Positions 49,284 to 57,333 of a DNA stretch of 64,000 bases are shown here, one piece after another. A program made the translations under genes and the position numbers. Under the pieces are notes generated by a model that was not told where the DNA came from, ran no database searches, and saw nothing but the letters and a program-made list of their open reading frames with translations. Source of the stretch: CAWKMN01 sp963850765 (GTDB taxonomy: Bacteria; Chloroflexota; Anaerolineae; Aggregatilineales; Aggregatilineaceae); the NCBI GenBank assembly GCA_963850765.1, contig CAWKMN010000003.1, positions 1,612,001 through 1,676,000 of the forward strand, read 5' to 3'. The first letter of the stretch is position 1. The number at the start of each line of letters is the position of its first letter.

Positions 49284-49321
49284 ACATGGCTGGATTCGCA
49301 CAGCAGGCAAAGGGGATCGCG

Positions 49322-49651
49322 ATGAAAATATCAGGCATCCCGTTCGGCGTCACCGATTGGAGCGTCATCGAGCCGACCGAGCACCCCGGCATCACCGGGC
49401 GGGCGCTCTGGCGGACGCAGCAGTTCGGTGACATCCGCGTCCGGATGGTCGATTATACGCCCGGTTATCAGGCGGATCACTGGTGCGAGAAAGGCCATAT
49501 CCTGCTGTGTCTGGAAGGCCGCCTCGAAACCGAACTGGCCGATGGCCGCACGTTCGTGTTGACGCCGGGCGTCAGTTATCAGGTGGCGGACGGCGCAGAG
49601 CCTCACCGCTCGTCCGCGCCGGTTGGGGCGAAGCTGTTTATTGTCGATTAG
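49322..49651 (+). CDS. Cupin-fold protein (DHCW-motif type)
   Basis: 109 residues, a single small cupin barrel. The segment ADHWCEKGHILLCLEGRLETEL has the D-H-W/C-type motif for which DHCW cupins are named, with possible metal ligands His and Cys, and a second cupin motif near PGVSYQVADGAEPHRS. The role is unknown. The start MKISGIPFG follows GGGGA. The next gene begins 15 bases later, so the two are likely one transcript. Confidence 0.75.
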   Translation: MKISGIPFGVTDWSVIEPTEHPGITGRALWRTQQFGDIRVRMVDYTPGYQADHWCEKGHILLCLEGRLETELADGRTFVLTPGVSYQVADGAEPHRSSAPVGAKLFIVD

Positions 49652-49666
49652 CGCCGGGGAGCGACC

Positions 49667-50281
49667 ATGCGCCAAGCACTGGATGTTTTTTGGGAAAGTC
49701 TGCGCGATTGGTATAACGGCATGGTGGGGCTGGCGGTGCTCAATTTTCTGTGGTTTGTGCTCAGCCTGACGGTGATTTTGCTGCCACCCGCCACGGCGGG
49801 GATCATGGTTGTGATGAACAGCCTCGCGCATGGAACCGGCGCGCATCTCAGCGACTTCGGGCCGGCAGTGCGACGCTATGCCTGGGTCAGCTATCGGTGG
49901 GCCCTGCTGAATGCTGCGGCTGTCGTGATCTTTCTCGTCGGGTTCCGTTTTTATGGCGCAATCGGGACGATCGGCGTCTTCATTCAGGTTTTTTTCGTAA
50001 CGGCCGGCCTGCTGTGGATCGCCACGCAGTTTTACACCTGGCCGTTCCTGCTGGAACAGGAGGACAAGCGCCTGCGTCTGGCGCTAAAAAATGGCCTGTT
50101 TCTGACGCTGGCGAATCCGATCTATACGTTGATTCTGCTCGGTATGGTGGCAGTGGCGGTTGTGCTCAGCGCAGTCACGATTTTGCCGATCGCGGTCTTC
50201 GCTACCAGTTTTATCGCCCTGCTGGCGAACCGTGCCGTCCGCGAGCGCCTGATCACCTACGGCAAGCTGCCCACTGTGTGA
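49667..50281 (+). CDS. DUF624 (YesL-like) membrane protein
   Basis: 204 residues, five or six membrane helices. The pattern FWESLRDWYNGMVGLAVLNFLWFVLSL (quoted here by its parts FWESLRDWYNG and LNFLWF), then LLPPATAGIMVVMNSLAHG, is that of DUF624 proteins related to B. subtilis YesL. Those genes commonly sit with carbohydrate transporters. Function is not established. An intact frame with GGGAGCG ahead of the ATG. Confidence 0.78.
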   Translation: MRQALDVFWESLRDWYNGMVGLAVLNFLWFVLSLTVILLPPATAGIMVVMNSLAHGTGAHLSDFGPAVRRYAWVSYRWALLNAAAVVIFLVGFRFYGAIGTIGVFIQVFFVTAGLLWIATQFYTWPFLLEQEDKRLRLALKNGLFLTLANPIYTLILLGMVAVAVVLSAVTILPIAVFATSFIALLANRAVRERLITYGKLPTV

Positions 50282-50293
50282 AAAGACAGCCAG

Positions 50294-50313
50294 GGCGGGT
50301 TTGTTAACCCGCC
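50294..50313. repeat. GGCGGGTTTGTTAACCCGCC palindrome
   Basis: Arms GGCGGGTT and AACCCGCC with a TGTT loop, between the convergent DUF624 and KDPG aldolase genes, and able to work as a terminator. The same palindrome is at 59758-59779. Confidence 0.8.
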
Positions 50314-50354
50314 TCTACAAATATGCGGCACAGGGTAGGGAAAATGAACGAGCC

Positions 50355-51026
50355 TTACCCGCGGATCGTGCGGATCAGGTCCAGCGTGGAGCGGACCAGC
50401 GCGGCGATCTCATCGAACTTGCCCGCCTGCACAAACTCCTTGCGGATCAGGTTGCTGCCCATGCCAACACACGCGGCACCCGCCGAGAACCACGCGCGCA
50501 GATTGTCCTCATCCGGGCTGACGCCGCCGGTGGGCATCACACGAGTACGCGGGCGCGGCCCCAATACATCCTTGATGAAGCCCGGCCCGCCAACGGCTGT
50601 CCCCGGAAAAGCCTTGACAATCTCGACGCCCCATTCTTCGGCGTGCGTGATCTCGTTGACGGTCCCGCATCCCGGCATGTAGGGGATCTTGCGGCGGTTG
50701 CACAGCCGGGCGACTTCTTCATTGAAGTTGGGGCCGACGACAAAATTCGCGCCAAAATTCATAAACAGCGCGGCGGTGGGCGCATCCTCCACCGACCCCA
50801 CACCGATGATCAGGTCCGGGTACGCCTGGGCGCAGTGTTTGATCAGCGCCGTGAAGACCTCAATCGCAAAATCGCCGCGGTTGGTGAATTCCAGCACATG
50901 CCCGCCGCCGCGACTCAGCGCGCCGGCCACGTTCTGAGCCACCTCCGCACTGCTGTGATAAAACAGCGGCACCATGCCATCGGCCAGAATGGTGTTCAGC
51001 ACCGTCAAACGATCAAATCGAGCCAT
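50355..51026 (-). CDS. eda: KDPG/KHG aldolase
   Basis: 223 residues. Class I (Schiff-base) aldolase that splits 2-keto-3-deoxy-6-phosphogluconate to pyruvate and glyceraldehyde-3-phosphate, or 4-hydroxy-2-oxoglutarate to pyruvate and glyoxylate. Catalytic Glu and the phosphate-binding Arg are in VLEFTNRGD, GVGSVEDAP is the GAGT-like segment, the Schiff-base Lys is in VKAFPGTAVGG, and PTGGVSPDED is the phosphate loop. ATG at 51026 follows GGGGAGGT. No edd or KDG kinase gene is close; the FGGY kinase and GH105 genes are other sugar-acid-type functions in the window. Confidence 0.88.
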   Translation of the reverse strand: MARFDRLTVLNTILADGMVPLFYHSSAEVAQNVAGALSRGGGHVLEFTNRGDFAIEVFTALIKHCAQAYPDLIIGVGSVEDAPTAALFMNFGANFVVGPNFNEEVARLCNRRKIPYMPGCGTVNEITHAEEWGVEIVKAFPGTAVGGPGFIKDVLGPRPRTRVMPTGGVSPDEDNLRAWFSAGAACVGMGSNLIRKEFVQAGKFDEIAALVRSTLDLIRTIRG

Positions 51027-51065
51027 TTGTAACCTCCCCAAAGTGTACTATCCATAGACGCAGTT

Positions 51066-51605
51066 TCAGCCGGTTTGGATACGGCCAGTGGTGCCTATGT
51101 CGGCGGAAACGTCCGGCTCGGCAGTCAGCTCGCCGCCGCGCACCGTCGCCCCGATAACCATCGCTGCCGCGATCAGGACGATGTTCTTCACGATGTACTG
51201 TCCTTCCAATGTGAGCTTGAACGGAAATACATCCCACACCGCATCCGGGTTCAGGAAGATGGGTGACACCGCGCCGACCATTTGCAGCACCATGATCAAA
51301 ATCGTCACGCGCAGATAGCGCCCCGTGATAAACCCCAACCCAATCAGCATCTCCCACACGCCAAGAAACGGGATAAAAATATCCGAGGGAAGAAACGTGA
51401 TGGAGTTGCGGATCAGATCCGTGGCCGGGCTGGCATCCGGGAACAATTTGAGCGCGCCGAACCAGAAAAATACCACACCTACCGAAATCCGCAAAAACAC
51501 GATGCCCGTCTCCGCTAACCAGTGCGTAATGGTCCGGTCGATCTGGTCGAAGCGTTCTCCAAAAATCCGACGCCACATCTGGGGCGCACGGCGGTTATCC
51601 TCCAT
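51066..51605 (-). CDS. DoxX-like membrane protein
   Basis: 179 residues with four membrane helices: WLAETGIVFLRISVGVVFFWFG (helix 1), DIFIPFLGVWEMLIGLGFITG (helix 2), VTILIMVLQMVGAV (helix 3), and YIVKNIVLIAAAMVIGATV (helix 4). This is the DoxX/DoxD plan, a family tied to quinone or thiosulfate oxidation in some members, but mostly uncharacterised. Start 51605 follows AAAGGACA. It lies 39 bases ahead of the KDPG aldolase gene on the same strand. Confidence 0.75.
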   Translation of the reverse strand: MEDNRRAPQMWRRIFGERFDQIDRTITHWLAETGIVFLRISVGVVFFWFGALKLFPDASPATDLIRNSITFLPSDIFIPFLGVWEMLIGLGFITGRYLRVTILIMVLQMVGAVSPIFLNPDAVWDVFPFKLTLEGQYIVKNIVLIAAAMVIGATVRGGELTAEPDVSADIGTTGRIQTG

Positions 51606-51695
51606 GGTGTGTCCTTTCTGCATCCCACCTTTTACGGGATGGGGCAATGCAGGCTTATTAGGTTATCTTCTAAGAGCGAAATATATTGTATCGTG

Positions 51696-52601
51696 ATGGT
51701 TATACCCATGCGTCGAGTCCTGGCGTTTATCCGCTTAAGCCGTTTTCACTTTTTGCCGCTGTCGGTGTTATGCCATGCGGTGGGATTGGCGTGGGTCCAT
51801 CACGAGGGAAAAACGATTGATGACCGGCTGCTGGTCCACGGACTGATCATCCAGCTTCTCATCCAACTCAGCGCGGCATATGTAAATGATTACTGGGATC
51901 AGCCCACCGACCGGCTCAACCAGCGCCGCACGCTGCTTTCGGGCGGGAGCGGCGAACTGACGACCGGCATTTTGCCGCCGGTTATCGCCCTGATCGCCGC
52001 CGCGGTGTGCCAGCTTACGGCATTCGCGTGGGCGCTGGTGGTGGGACTGCCCACCACGAGTTACCTCATCCTGCTGGCTGTGGCGCTCATCGCCATCTTT
52101 TATACTACGCCGCCGCTCAAGTTCGCCTGGCGCGGCCTGGGTGAGTTCACCACGGCCATGGTTGCGGCCCTGCTGGTTCCGCAGTGGGCGTACAGTCTGC
52201 ACACCGGGCGGATCAGCCTGGATCTGCTGGCCGTCCAGATGCCGCTGCTGCCGTTCATCATGACCCTGTTTGTCGCCATTGCCGCACCAGATTACGACGC
52301 GGATCGCCAGGTCAATAAGCGCACGCTGGCAGTGATTTTCGGTATGCGCCACGTCGCCCGCCTGTACGCCATCCTGACGGCATTGGGGTATGGCATGGCG
52401 GTGATCTTCTGGTGGGGCCAGGTGCCGATCGCGGTGGGGGCGGCGGCGCTGATCTGCCTCCCGATCGCGGTCTGGGCGTGGGCCGGGCTGCACTTCCATC
52501 GCTACCCGGACCACTCGGCCCTGGCATCGATCATCCGCGCCGGGCTCACACCATTGATCCTGCTCGTTGTGCTGGTCGCCGCGCTGCGGCTCACACCCTG
52601 A
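51696..52601 (+). CDS. UbiA-family prenyltransferase (MenA-like)
   Basis: 301 residues, eight or nine membrane helices. The two Asp-rich motifs that bind Mg and prenyl diphosphate are AAYVNDYWDQPTDRLNQ and AAPDYDADRQVNKRTLAV. Close relatives attach a polyprenyl chain to 1,4-dihydroxy-2-naphthoate for menaquinone, but the family also makes other lipids, so the substrate is left open. ATG at 51696 or 51708 is the start; the frame is open further upstream, into the divergent DoxX gene, and that part is spurious. Confidence 0.82.
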   Translation: MVIPMRRVLAFIRLSRFHFLPLSVLCHAVGLAWVHHEGKTIDDRLLVHGLIIQLLIQLSAAYVNDYWDQPTDRLNQRRTLLSGGSGELTTGILPPVIALIAAAVCQLTAFAWALVVGLPTTSYLILLAVALIAIFYTTPPLKFAWRGLGEFTTAMVAALLVPQWAYSLHTGRISLDLLAVQMPLLPFIMTLFVAIAAPDYDADRQVNKRTLAVIFGMRHVARLYAILTALGYGMAVIFWWGQVPIAVGAAALICLPIAVWAWAGLHFHRYPDHSALASIIRAGLTPLILLVVLVAALRLTP

Positions 52602-52680
52602 CAAGACTCCACCGGCAAGCAGGTTTCAGCTTGCCGGCAGATTGATTTGCTTATTCGGTTGTAGCCAGGATCAGTACCCG

Positions 52681-53187
52681 TCAGCGGGGCAGCCGCCGGT
52701 TCCACTGATCGTACACATCGTTATCGACATCGTAGTAGTAGGGTGCAGCACCGGCGCGGATGTCGTCACCCATGACATCCTCGAACGGCTCCACCGATTC
52801 GTCGTCAATGATCGCAACCAGCGCGGACGAGCCGGGCGCGAGCTTCTTCTTGATGCTCTCGACCACATCCCGGTCAATGCCCAGGTCGATCAGCGCGGCG
52901 GATACACCGCCGGTCGCGGCTCCTGCGGCGGCTCCTACAATCGCCCCGCCCGGACCCGCCATCAGGCCGATCAGGCCGCCCACGATCGCGCCCACCATGG
53001 TACCCGACCCGGCTCCCACGTCGTTCTTATCATCCACGTGGACCGAGCCATCCATCTCTTTGCGGATCACCGCGGCACCCTCAATATCCAGGATGTCTTC
53101 GCCTTGCATCCGCTTCAGTTGTTCGAGCCGTCGGGCGGCACCATTCATGTCTTCGTAAACGATCACCATTACTCGGCGGAAGTCCAT
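52681..53187 (-). CDS. Glycine-zipper protein of DUF1269 type
   Basis: 168 residues. An N-terminal alpha/beta unit (RRVMVIVYEDMNGAARRLEQL), then a glycine-zipper stretch of GxxxG repeats (VGAIVGGLIGLMAGPGGAIV, GAAAGAATGG) that can insert in a membrane, then LGIDRDVVESIKKKLAPGSSALVAIIDD, the typical DUF1269 C-terminal part. Family members are thought to be stress-related membrane proteins. ATG at 53187 follows GGAAGGAA. Its start faces the KimA leader. Confidence 0.72.
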   Translation of the reverse strand: MDFRRVMVIVYEDMNGAARRLEQLKRMQGEDILDIEGAAVIRKEMDGSVHVDDKNDVGAGSGTMVGAIVGGLIGLMAGPGGAIVGAAAGAATGGVSAALIDLGIDRDVVESIKKKLAPGSSALVAIIDDESVEPFEDVMGDDIRAGAAPYYYDVDNDVYDQWNRRLPR

Positions 53188-53381
53188 GGTATATTCCTTC
53201 CTCGCTATCGAAATCACAGCTAGAAATCGCAGAGACTCCTTTTTGTCGCTTGGTCTCCACACATGCGCATTCTAAATCAGGAATCGGCTCCTGACATGAG
53301 CGCAGTGGGGGATTACCAGATAGGCCATCCGGGCGAAGTTAAACCGGCATAAAGTGCCTATGGATCTGCGGGAATTTCTGC

Positions 53382-53490
53382 TATAATCCCGCTTGTAACT
53401 TGTATTTGCATGCAGGTTGCGTGTTCAGACTCCGGTTGAGGATGAGTGACAAGCGTGCAACACGCCCGAAATGCTCCGGGCGTTTTTTTT
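53382..53490 (+). promoter_or_regulatory. 5' leader with terminator/antiterminator: candidate riboswitch
   Basis: TATAAT at 53382-53387 begins a leader of about 140 bases ahead of the KimA-like gene. The terminator is CGCCCG/CGGGCG (53463-53468 with 53477-53482) followed by eight Ts (53483-53490). GCGTGTT (53419-53425) can pair with AACACGC (53459-53465), which removes the terminator's left arm. A third helix, TTGCATGC (53406-53413) with GCGTGCAA (53453-53460), encloses a small ACTC/GAGT hairpin. The arrangement is that of a transcription-attenuating riboswitch; I do not recognise the class and see no ydaO (c-di-AMP) core. Confidence 0.6.
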
Positions 53491-53532
53491 GCCCACCGGA
53501 AGAAACATCTGAGATCAGAGTGAAGGTATCTT

Positions 53533-55470
53533 ATGGCATCCCAGGATGTACAACCTCGAAAATTCTCGCTGTCGCGGCTCCTGTTTGGCCGGCGACTCGA
53601 AACCAAAGACCTTGCCGAGCAGACCATCTCGAAGCCGGTCGGTCTGGCTGTTTTTGCGTCAGACGCGCTGTCATCGACAGCCTATGCGACCGAAGAAATT
53701 CTGCTGATCCTGGCACTGGCGGGCCTGGGGGCATCCACTCTGGGACTATCCGTTCCTATTGCCATTGCCATTGCGATTCTGCTTGTCGTGGTCACGATCT
53801 CGTACCGGCAGACGATCTACGCCTATCCCAACGGGGGCGGCGCGTACATCGTCGCCCGTGATAATCTGGGTGAGCTGCCGGCCCAGATCGCCGGCGCTGC
53901 CTTGCTCACCGATTACATCCTGACCGTTGCGGTGAGTATTTCGTCCGGTGTGGCGCAGATTACTTCGGGTTTTCCGGATCTGTTTCCCTACCGGGTCGAG
54001 ATTGCGATCGCCGTCATTGCCATCATGACGGTGATCAATTTGCGCGGCGTGAAAGAAAGCGGGCAAATTCTCGCCATTCCGACGTATTTCTTCCTCGGCA
54101 CGATGTTCATCACCCTGGCGATCGGCCTCGTACGTTATGCCTTGGGCGACCTGCAAAGAGTGGTCGATGTGGAGACTGTTCACCATTCGACCCATGCTCT
54201 GACGATGTTCCTGGTACTGCGGGCTTTTTCGAGCGGCTGTACGGCGCTGACGGGTATCGAGGCCATCTCGAACGGCATCACGGCGTTCAAGGAGCCGCGC
54301 AGCCGCAACGCCGCCGTCACCCTGGTCTGGATGAGCAGCCTGTTGGTGGTCCTCTTCCTGGGGATCACGGTCGTTGCCAATCGTATTCACGCGATGCCGA
54401 GTGAAACGGAAACGATCATCTCGCAGATCGGCCGCACTATCTACGGCGAAAACAGCCCCTTCTACGTGCTGGTGCTGACCTTTACGGCACTGATCCTGTT
54501 GATGGCCGCTAACACCAGTTATGCCGGCTTCCCACGTCTGGCGGCGCTGGCCGCCAGTGATGGCTTTCTTCCGCGCCAACTCACCTATCGCGGCAGCCGG
54601 CTGGTCTTTTCATGGGGGGTTGTGGGGTTGGCCGCTTTTGCCTCGTTCCTGGTGATCGTCGCCAACGCCAGCACAACCGCGCTGATCCCGCTCTATGCCA
54701 TCGGCGTCTTTATGAGCTTCACCATCTCGCAGATGGGCATGGTGGTTCATATGCGCCGGGTTGGACGGATCCCACCGGGCGAAACAGTGCAGGGGCGCGA
54801 AGCGGTGCTGCATTACGATACGCGCTGGCGGACCAAAATGTACATCAGCGGGTTTGGCGCTTTGGTAACAGGCGTGGTTATGGTCGTTTTCGCCGTGACC
54901 AAGTTCGCATCCGGCGCGTGGTTTGTGCTGGTGCTGATCCCGACGCTGGTTTATATCTTCTTCCGGATTCACTCGCACTACCGCGACGTGGCGCGTGCGC
55001 TCAGCCTCCGCGGCGTCCCGGTCGACGTCGAGAAGCGGCCGATCCAGACCATCATCCTGATCGACGATGTGCATGCAGAGACGGTGCGGATGGTGAATTT
55101 CGCCAAGTCACTCGATCATCCGTGGCACGCCGTTCATATTGGGATCAACCCCGACAAAATCGCCACTATCCAGGAGCGGTGGCAGAGCCGGATAGGTGAG
55201 GGCGAACTGGTGATTATCCCATCTCCCTACCGGCTGCTGGCCCAGCCCTTGCGCGAATATATCGAGGAGCTTCAGGAAAAAACGCCGGGCGGGTTCGTCC
55301 ATGTGATTATGGGGCACCTCGCGATGGATACCTATTGGGAGCAGGTCCTCCACCAGAACAGCGCCGTGATGTTCAACCTGGCGCTCAGCCGGATGGATCG
55401 CGTGGTGGTCACGAGCGTACCCTACCAGATTCATCGCAATGGGGAAGCGTCGCCCGAAGCGCATCTATAG
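53533..55470 (+). CDS. KimA-like potassium/APC-superfamily transporter with C-terminal cytosolic domain
   Basis: 645 residues. Residues 25-480 carry about 12 helices of the APC fold, with FASDALSSTAYATEEILLIL, SYRQTIYAYPNGGGAYIVA, LLTDYILTVAVSISSGVAQI and LRGVKESG, which correspond closely to segments of B. subtilis KimA, a high-affinity K+/H+ importer. The last 150 residues form a cytosolic domain (IILIDDVHAETVRMVNFAKS, VIMGHLAMD) like the USP-type domain of KimA that receives c-di-AMP. Amino acid transport is the alternative role. The ATG follows GAAGG and a terminator-bearing leader. An intrinsic terminator follows the gene. Confidence 0.84.
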   Translation: MASQDVQPRKFSLSRLLFGRRLETKDLAEQTISKPVGLAVFASDALSSTAYATEEILLILALAGLGASTLGLSVPIAIAIAILLVVVTISYRQTIYAYPNGGGAYIVARDNLGELPAQIAGAALLTDYILTVAVSISSGVAQITSGFPDLFPYRVEIAIAVIAIMTVINLRGVKESGQILAIPTYFFLGTMFITLAIGLVRYALGDLQRVVDVETVHHSTHALTMFLVLRAFSSGCTALTGIEAISNGITAFKEPRSRNAAVTLVWMSSLLVVLFLGITVVANRIHAMPSETETIISQIGRTIYGENSPFYVLVLTFTALILLMAANTSYAGFPRLAALAASDGFLPRQLTYRGSRLVFSWGVVGLAAFASFLVIVANASTTALIPLYAIGVFMSFTISQMGMVVHMRRVGRIPPGETVQGREAVLHYDTRWRTKMYISGFGALVTGVVMVVFAVTKFASGAWFVLVLIPTLVYIFFRIHSHYRDVARALSLRGVPVDVEKRPIQTIILIDDVHAETVRMVNFAKSLDHPWHAVHIGINPDKIATIQERWQSRIGEGELVIIPSPYRLLAQPLREYIEELQEKTPGGFVHVIMGHLAMDTYWEQVLHQNSAVMFNLALSRMDRVVVTSVPYQIHRNGEASPEAHL

Positions 55471-55499
55471 TTTCTGAATCAAGTTTCTGAATCAATACG

Positions 55500-55545
55500 C
55501 AGGCCCGGCGTGAATGTTATTCCATGCCGGGCCTGTTTGGTTTTT
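55500..55545 (+). terminator. Intrinsic terminator of the KimA-like gene
   Basis: CAGGCCCGGCGTG (55500-55512) pairs with CATGCCGGGCCTG (12 of 13 bases, 55523-55535), followed by TTTGGTTTTT. Confidence 0.9.
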
Positions 55546-55566
55546 GGGGCTTGAGCACGTTGTAGA

Positions 55567-55684
55567 GTTTACCCCTCCCTAAATCCCTCCCCGCACGCGG
55601 AGAGGGACTTAAAACGTGCAGGGCTGCTAGCTTGCCTCCCCTTTCTCCGCGTGCGGGGAAAGGGGTCGGGGGATAGGGGTAAAC
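55567..55684. repeat. CCCTCTCC-family composite repeat
   Basis: Begins TTTACCCCTCCCTAAATCCC, has a CCCTCCCCGCACGCGGAGAGG-type hairpin, then a second CTTTCTCCGCGTGCGGGGAAAGG-type hairpin (each described by its arms), and ends GGGATAGGGGTAAAC. The orientation is the same as 40114-40226. It lies between the convergent KimA-like and hexosaminidase genes. Confidence 0.82.
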
Positions 55685-55691
55685 ATGCACG

Positions 55692-57236
55692 CTACATCCT
55701 CAGCGGTACCGGCAAAACACCCGTTGGTGCAAACTGCCCCATCAGCGCATCAACCGCAGCTTGCAGCGACGGAGCGCTGTCTCCGCACGTCAGCAGGACC
55801 GTTCCCGCGCCATCCAGCACCCCGGCATCATACGGATTCCGCAGACACAACAAAACGCTTCGTGGGGCCGATGTGATTAGCTCCTGCGCGAGCGTCTGCT
55901 GTGCCGGGTTCAGATGCGCGTTCCGCGTGGCAACGATCAGCACGCCGGACTCGGCCGCCAGGGCGTGCGCCTCGGCCAGCATCTCGTCGGAGGGCTGAGT
56001 TGGGCTCAGGGACACACTGCGCAGACCGGGCAGTGCCTCGGTCATCCGCGCCGCGAACCCGGTCTGCCCGCCCGATTCCAATGCCAGCGTATCGAGCGGC
56101 GACGCGAACTCGACCAGCGCCACCGATCCCGTGATTGGCAGATTGCTCTGCTGGTCGTGCAGCAGCACTATACCGGCACGCGCGGCCTGTGCCGTAATCG
56201 CCCGATGGTCGGGATGCAGGATCACGTCCAGCGTGGGGCGCGATCCGGTTATGCCAAAACGATCCTTCATGGCCTGCACTTTGTTAACCGCCGCGTCGAT
56301 TTTGTCTTCGGGCAGCCGCCCGGACTTTGCCGCCTGGATCAGCGCATCGTGAGCGGCCTCCTGACTGGCGCGTGTGTGCGAAAACAGGATCGTGCTCGCC
56401 CCGGCCAGCGCCGCCAGCACCGCCAACTCGCCCGCCCCATAGGCGTTGGTGACGGCTTTCATCTCCATACAGTCGGTCGAAACAACCCCCTCAAAGCCCA
56501 TATCGCGCCGCAGCAGGCCGTCGATGATCCGGGGTGACATGGTCGAGGGATAGGTCGGCTCCAGCGCCTTGAACTGCACGTGCGTGATCATGATCGCCGC
56601 GATCCCGGCAGCGCTCACCGCGCGGAAGGGAACCAGATCGACATCCCAGATGTCATGCAGCGGGCCCTCGATCACGGGCAGGCTGACATGCGGATCGATG
56701 GGCGTGTTGGCCTTGCCGGGGAAGTGCTTGGCCGTCGCGGCGACGCCCGCCTGCTGGAAGCCGCGCACCTGCGCTACGCCCAACCGCGCCGCCTGCTGCG
56801 GATCTACACCCAACGAGCGCACGCCCACTGACGGGTTGTGAATGTTGTGGGTCAAATCAAGCGCCGGGGCGAGATTCCAGTTGATGCCCAAGGCGCGCAT
56901 CTCGGCCCCCAACACAGCCGAAACCTGCTCCGCCAGCTCCTCCGAGTCCGCCGCCGCCAGCGCCATCGCGCCGGGACTCTCGGTGAAGTGATCGCGCAGC
57001 CGCGCCACGACGCCGCCTTCCTGGTCGATCGCGATCATGATCGGACGTGCAGCCGCCTCGTGACACGCCTGGGTGAGTTCCGCGATCTGGGCCGGGCTGG
57101 TCACGTTGCGCGCAAACAGAATGACGCCGCCGATCCTCCCCTCGGCCAGCCAATCCAGCAGATAAGCGGGTGGTTCCAGCCCTTCAAACCCCACCACCAG
57201 CATCTGTCCGATTTTTTCTTCGAGCGAGAGGGCCAT
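55692..57236 (-). CDS. Glycoside hydrolase family 3, NagZ-like beta-N-acetylhexosaminidase
   Basis: 514 residues. The catalytic barrel has MLVVGFEG, IAIDQEGGVVARL, NLAPALDL, AKHFPGKANTPIDPH and GVVSTDCMEMKAV, where Asp of STD is the nucleophile. A C-terminal domain follows (residues 350-514). NagZ enzymes remove GlcNAc from cell-wall muropeptides. In NagZ the acid/base dyad is in KHFPGHGDT; here H and D of that motif are K and N, so mechanism or substrate may differ. No signal peptide, so it acts in the cytoplasm. The divergent neighbour is a dipeptide epimerase of cell-wall recycling type, which supports the role. Confidence 0.83.
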   Translation of the reverse strand: MALSLEEKIGQMLVVGFEGLEPPAYLLDWLAEGRIGGVILFARNVTSPAQIAELTQACHEAAARPIMIAIDQEGGVVARLRDHFTESPGAMALAAADSEELAEQVSAVLGAEMRALGINWNLAPALDLTHNIHNPSVGVRSLGVDPQQAARLGVAQVRGFQQAGVAATAKHFPGKANTPIDPHVSLPVIEGPLHDIWDVDLVPFRAVSAAGIAAIMITHVQFKALEPTYPSTMSPRIIDGLLRRDMGFEGVVSTDCMEMKAVTNAYGAGELAVLAALAGASTILFSHTRASQEAAHDALIQAAKSGRLPEDKIDAAVNKVQAMKDRFGITGSRPTLDVILHPDHRAITAQAARAGIVLLHDQQSNLPITGSVALVEFASPLDTLALESGGQTGFAARMTEALPGLRSVSLSPTQPSDEMLAEAHALAAESGVLIVATRNAHLNPAQQTLAQELITSAPRSVLLCLRNPYDAGVLDGAGTVLLTCGDSAPSLQAAVDALMGQFAPTGVLPVPLRM

Positions 57237-57284
57237 GTTCCATCACCTTCAGTGTGAACCACCATGCAAATTGGCCTATGGTGG

Positions 57285-57290
57285 TATAAT
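57285..57290 (+). promoter_or_regulatory. -10 element of the epimerase-lysA operon
   Basis: TATAAT 43 bases before the ATG at 57334, in the 97-base gap to the divergent hexosaminidase. No clear -35. Confidence 0.45.
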
Positions 57291-57333
57291 CCACTCGTTG
57301 GTATAGCATGCCGGCGGCGGAAAGTCAAATCAC

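Noticed and set aside
53391..53490. ydaO-type c-di-AMP riboswitch before the KimA-like gene
   Set aside because: Attractive because B. subtilis kimA has one, but I do not see the conserved core segments, and the leader is too short.
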